This document shows, one piece after another, positions 9,173 through 12,878 of a stretch of 12,878 nucleotides of DNA (position 1 is the first letter of the stretch; each line of letters opens with the position of its first letter). The position numbers and the translations under genes are program-made. The stretch lies in the NCBI GenBank assembly GCA_015501595.1, contig JADNRX010001195.1, positions 1 to 12,878 of the forward strand, written 5' to 3'. Below the pieces are notes generated by a model that saw only the letters and a list, made by a program, of their open reading frames with translations, had not been told where the DNA came from and searched no databases. The DNA comes from Hymenopellis radicata. Taxonomy: Eukaryota; Basidiomycota; Agaricomycetes; Agaricales; Physalacriaceae.

Positions 9173-11270
9173 GCGGCTGAAGTGAAATCACGAGCGTGGG
9201 AATAAGGAACTTCCTGAAGTCGCCTGTAGCCTTTGCTCATCTTGCCTTCGTACCACGACTATCACTGACATCGAACGACGCATCCCCCGATATTTTCTGT
9301 ACTAGGAGGGTATCCGACCCTGGAACTCATCAAGTGAGTACTGGTAGTCGTGTGGTTCAATCACCTTCGCGCTCATAGTATTTTCTTAGCGGCGATGTCC
9401 CATGAATGCCCCACTGCGGCCTTCCTCCGACGAAGAAGCCACGGATTCCCATCCAGTCTCCATTCGAAACCCACTTGGGGACAACTATTGCTTTCACCGC
9501 GCACGTCAATGTTAGAGTCGACATCTTGAATCTGGTTGCCGATGCCAATGCGGACATAGTGGATTTGGACCGCAATATAGAGAAGATTGAGACTGCACTA
9601 GCTGCAGCCAAGAAGGAGAGGGACGAGACAATCGCCTTCCGTGACGCGCACCTCGCGCTCTTTCCTCCCATCCACCAGCTTCCGGCTGAAGTGCTCCTCG
9701 AGATCTTCCACCTCACGTTTGAGAAGCCGTACAACGTGTTTGCTTCATCGCGTAGTGGTCCGTGGCTTCTGGGAAAGGTCTGCCGGGGATGGAGACAAGT
9801 TGCTTGGTCCTGCCCGAGTCTCTGGACCTCTTTTACTCTAAAGGATGGTTGCTACCACAAAGTCGGTACCAAAGTTCTCTTTGAAGGGGCGCTTTCGCGG
9901 TCTGTGAAATGTAACGAGTTTCATATCCCCTTGGGCGGTCTGGAGGAGACACAAATCAGCGAGATTGCCAAAAGCGCAGAAAGTTGGCACGACGCGTCTT
10001 TTAAAGGCTCTATCCAGAATTTCGAACCCTTTCTGAAGATTGGCAAAATGCCTTCACTGGTGGCGCTTGGACTCGATATACGCGCAGTGCCTTATGACAA
10101 CTTAGACGCCTACTACCGGCTACTCTCATCGCTTGGTACTAAGCACGTACCACTACTGCGCCGATTGACGCTGGCTTTTACGCGAGCCTCCACTGTCATC
10201 GACATAGAGCCATGTAAGATCAAATTCCCCTGGACACAGCTAGCCGAGCTCGTCGTTCCTCTCGACTACGTCGCTTCATGCCAGCAACTTCTCACTTGCT
10301 GCCCCGACCTGGAAACGTTGAAGGATCACCCTCATTTGTTGCGGTATGAACGGACGAAGGAAACTCCTGGGCTTCGGCAGTTGTCTCCCACTCCAAATTG
10401 TCCTTCATCGACATGTCTTCCAGTTTCGCAATAACGCTGTTGGATCATATCCGATGCCCAGCGGTAATGCGTTTATCACTGCCCTGCGCGCGCGCGAATC
10501 AGTCCGACGGGGAAGTTCTCCAACGATTCATACAGCGCTCGGAGTGCACAATCACAAGTGCGGAACTCACCTTCGACGATCGCGAAAAGTATCTTGTTTC
10601 TCCTGAAGCATCCCTCTCCGCGTTATCAGGGATCATAGACCTAAGGCTGTCGTTCTGCGCGAGGCATCCCGAGGGCAGATTCATCGATTGTCTTTCGGAC
10701 CTGACCGTCGTGCCCAATCTACGGGTTCTGACAATCACTACGACGACAATATCCAGGTCAATCTGGGAGGCTGAACTCAAGGACACCCTCATTCGTTGTC
10801 CGTCTGAGTGCTCGATAACCATTCCCGGAGAGTCATCTACAGGGAGAATCTACAGGAAGAAAGTCGTCATTGTGCTGGGAAGAGAGACATATATGCTGCC
10901 TGGCAAGCCGTACCGATGGATCTGTTTATTACATGGAAGGATATTCATCCGGGCCACGCTGGCGACGTGAATCAGAAGAATACAAACGACTGCTACACGA
11001 GGACCTTGGCAAAGACTGTACAATCGAAGACCTCGTGGATGCCGACTTTGTTGAGTTTCAGAACCTGAAGGAGAGAGGTTTGAATTTACACCTCTCGGAT
11101 GGCGTGAGTTGCTTCCCGTTCGGCTGTGATACTGTACTGACTTGGTCTTTCAGAGGGTCGCACTTTGATTAGATATGTCTAATGGTGACATCCGTTGAAG
11201 ATACTTGTATGACTATCCTGTATTCGGCTACGTGTAGTGCTATAGTCTGAATCTAAACCAATGTAACGCT
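9173..11270 (+). repeat. Direct repeat, copy B (F-box gene plus promoter)
   Basis: Second copy of the block at 1710-3870, same orientation. The most similar part is the F-box coding region (about 9625-9835 against 2176-2386), where nearly all differences are synonymous. Promoter and leucine-rich parts carry many substitutions and small indels. What follows on the right (the oxoamine synthase) differs from what follows copy A (the dioxygenase), so only the F-box unit was copied, or the duplication was larger and later rearranged. Confidence 0.85.
9406..11168 (+). pseudogene. F-box/LRR-type protein, copy B, frameshifted
   Basis: Paralogue of F-box gene A. The N-terminus (MPHCGLPPTKKPR), coiled coil and F-box (LPAEVLLEIFHLTF, GKVCRGWRQVAWSCPSLW) are kept, and the first frame runs 342 codons to a stop at 10434. 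Alignment by eye with copy A shows one base missing at about 10373-10376 (CTTCGGCAG against CTTCAGGCAG), which throws the second half out of frame. That half is still readable in the next frame from about 10398 (FIDMSS, TLLDHIRCPAVMRLSL, VVPNLRVLTITTTTIS) to MLPG. A further extra base at about 10907-10914 returns the original frame for VYYMEGYSSG, CTIEDLVDADFVEF and LKERGLNLHLSDG. A terminal intron 11104-11153 would then give the ending RVAL and a stop at 11166-11168. As read, the product would be a truncated protein with the F-box but half the leucine-rich region. The lost TATA box also suggests decay; sequence error is the alternative. Confidence 0.85.
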
Positions 11271-11550
11271 GGCATTCAATGACTTTCAATAGCTGCGAAT
11301 TCCAGGATCGTTGAATGGTAAAAATCGAGTCCTCGCCGAATGGTTCTTCCATGGTGGAATAACTTGAAGAACGTTGTCGCTTTCACAGCGCGGTCCTGAT
11401 CAAAAACGCCTTGAATCCTGGCTCGCCCATGTCCGGGAGAAATAAGTTCTTCACAGTTCGCCATTGCTTTGGTCGACATTAATGAAAGAAATTAAACGCT
11501 GACCATTGTTATAGGTAAAACCAAGAACTATCGGCCAATGCGCCAGTAAT
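11169..11550. other. Convergent intergenic region
   Basis: Shared 3' space between F-box copy B on the plus strand and the oxoamine synthase on the minus strand. The first 100 nt belong to the duplicated flank. The rest holds only a 67-codon minus-strand frame (11276-11479) without family resemblance. No hairpin or RNA gene is apparent. Confidence 0.45.
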
Positions 11551-12878
11551 CTAGAGCTTCCCCTTCACAATGTTATAGTCCTCTTCCGCGCCATAGTCAT
11601 CTTCATCTTCTCCATCTTCAACCAGCGCCCGATGAGATCTACCAAGCCATCAATCTCCGCCAATGTGTTGCCTGCCTGAGTCGATAGTCGAACACGTTCT
11701 CTGCCTACAGCGACAACCGGGAAGACCATGTGGCGCATGCTGAATCCATGGGCTGTCAGAAATTCAGCGAGACATGCCGCATTTTGCAGAAAAGATGGGG
11801 AAGACAGGTGAAAGATAGCCTGCGTACAAATATGCGACCCGGTCGGTACTTATTCTGGATCGGCTAGCTTGAAGTGGCGCTCCCTGAGCGCATTGCGAGA
11901 AGAGCTTGTGCTTTCGCTATCAACTATTGGAAACGCTAAGTACTCCGAAGTTGGATCAAGGTGGAGGGCACTTTCCGTCCTGGCTCTCTACGCATTGGAT
12001 GCTGAGCTCGGCGCAACCGTCGTGAACATGAAACCGCGGCACGTATAGAGGAGGTAATGCCGGATTAGCGGAGGGCAGATCACTACAGCTGTTAAAGGAA
12101 TATCATTCCAATCGTTCCTGCCTGTCAATAAGACTAACCTCCGGAGCACCCAAAGCCTTTCCCAAAGGTATGGACGCGAAGCAAAACTCGCGCCTCCAAC
12201 CCAAGCTGCACCGTCACTCCCCTCCCATGCTCGCCTACTACGCCCGTTGAATGCGCCTCGTCGGCAAACACGTAGCCAGACCCTTCTGGCAGACTATCCT
12301 CGACTGCGCTACAGATGTCCTCGAGAGGAGCAAAGTCGCCGTCCTTGCTATAGAGCGCGTCTACAAGGACGAACACACTTGCTCTCCCGTCTCCGACAGA
12401 GGGCATCGTGCACACGAGATCTTGAAGTTTTCGATCCTCAACACAGTTGTGCTTGAACGCAAAAAGGGCGTGACACGCTTTTGACGCGCGCATTCCGTCG
12501 TGCAGGGATTCGTCGTAGAGGATCACATCGTTGGGCTGGGGCTGGATGTACATGGCTCCAGAGATGATTGAAATGCACCTTCAAGGCACCTACCAATGTG
12601 CTCCATAATCCGACATCTGTGGAAACAATGAATGAGATGAAACCTTACTAGCGTCGTTAGCCGGAACTGAAGAGGAGAGCGGACGGGCCATGGAAGAACG
12701 TGGCCAAGCCTTGTTCGAGGCGAACATGGTCTGGCGTATTTCCTCCCAGACGTCTCTAGAACATGACTTTCAGACGATCCGCGCTACAGTACTAAGGACT
12801 CACTGCTGCGCGTGCGACCCAGGATAAACTCTTGTTTAGCTAGTCGGTCCATGAACATCCGCTTAAGCTCTGCATTCG
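11551..12878 (-). CDS. BioF-like alpha-oxoamine synthase, 5' end cut off
   Basis: PLP enzyme of the class-II aminotransferase fold. BioF members condense pimeloyl thioester with alanine to give 8-amino-7-oxononanoate, the first committed step of biotin synthesis; this family also includes serine palmitoyltransferase and ALA synthase. Minus-strand exons by hand: >12878-12804, 12755-12649, 12616-12594, 12541-12139, and 12088 to about 11551. Visible blocks: SRRLGGNTPDHVRLEQGLATFFHG, split here as RRLGGNTPDH and LEQGLATFFHG, then ALLFSSGYDANVGLWSTL, PQPNDVILYDES, FADEAHSTGVVGEHGRG (Asp codon 12260-12262, His 12251-12253) and HTFGKGFGCSGA with the PLP lysine at 12158-12160. The C-terminal part has GRERVRLSTQAGNT. 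Frame problems: an extra A at 12657-12658, poorly resolved sequence 11830-12000, and one base missing near 11621-11626. With that last one the protein would end in an acidic stretch and NIVKGKL, a weak peroxisomal-type tail. The acyl substrate is not proven. Family call is firm, intactness doubtful. Confidence 0.82.

Noticed and set aside
10344..10380. A 37-nt GT-AG intron that might bypass the frameshift in F-box copy B
   Set aside because: Removing it leaves the downstream sequence in the third frame rather than the one that encodes the conserved FIDMSS-DHIRCP region, and copy A has no such intron.
10486..10496. Short CG-alternating run (GCGCGCGCG) in copy B
   Set aside because: It is only a few dinucleotides long within coding sequence, and copy A has a related non-repetitive sequence; not a meaningful repeat.
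1710..11270. The repeated blocks as long terminal repeats or transposon ends
   Set aside because: Each block encodes a cellular F-box gene; there is no transposase, reverse transcriptase or integrase between them, and no terminal inverted repeats or target-site duplications were found.
12247..12484. Plus-strand frames of 69-77 codons
   Set aside because: They are antisense to the strongly recognisable oxoamine synthase exon and have no motif of their own.
4770..12878. A biosynthetic gene cluster joining the dioxygenase and the oxoamine synthase
   Set aside because: They are 5 kb apart, on opposite strands, separated by F-box genes, with no scaffold-building enzyme, transporter or regulator in the window.

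Overview
This window looks like part of the nuclear genome of a basidiomycete fungus, probably an Agaricomycete mushroom or polypore. The evidence is GT-AG introns of about 40-60 nt that split nearly every recognisable gene, a lineage-typical F-box/leucine-rich-repeat gene family, and single-gene transcription units with TATA boxes just upstream of the ATG. There is no operon structure, rRNA, tRNA, CRISPR array or intact transposon that I can see.

Layout, left to right: (1) 1-1227 (+), the 3' part of an Sds23/Moc1-type CBS-domain protein gene with seven exons. (2) 1955-3700 (+), F-box gene A, about 581 codons, open from end to end, with a TATA box. (3) 4770-6285 (+), a TauD/TfdA-type Fe(II)/2-oxoglutarate dioxygenase gene with about 11 exons, one apparently only 8 nt long, and its own TATA box. 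(4) about 6818-8779 (+), F-box gene C, from a different subfamily and broken by many frame changes. (5) 9406-11168 (+), F-box gene B, a copy of gene A that carries its promoter region along but has lost the TATA box and the reading frame. (6) 11551 to beyond 12878 (-), a BioF-like alpha-oxoamine synthase (8-amino-7-oxononanoate synthase family), read convergently toward gene B. The A and B blocks (roughly 1710-3870 and 9173-11270) are direct repeats about 7.46 kb apart; the dioxygenase and gene C lie between them.

The genes do not form an obvious pathway. Sds23 proteins regulate phosphatases and stress responses, F-box proteins are SCF ubiquitin-ligase adaptors, TauD enzymes oxidise sulfonates or other small acids, and BioF makes a biotin precursor. 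The main local theme is duplication, divergence and decay of F-box genes.

One pattern cuts across the window: almost every recognisable gene needs one or more single-base corrections, often in short homopolymers, to read as its family. That is either unpolished long-read sequence or a patch of genuine pseudogenisation; raw reads or RNA-seq would decide. Exon boundaries were derived by hand from splice signals and family resemblance and have not been checked by alignment.
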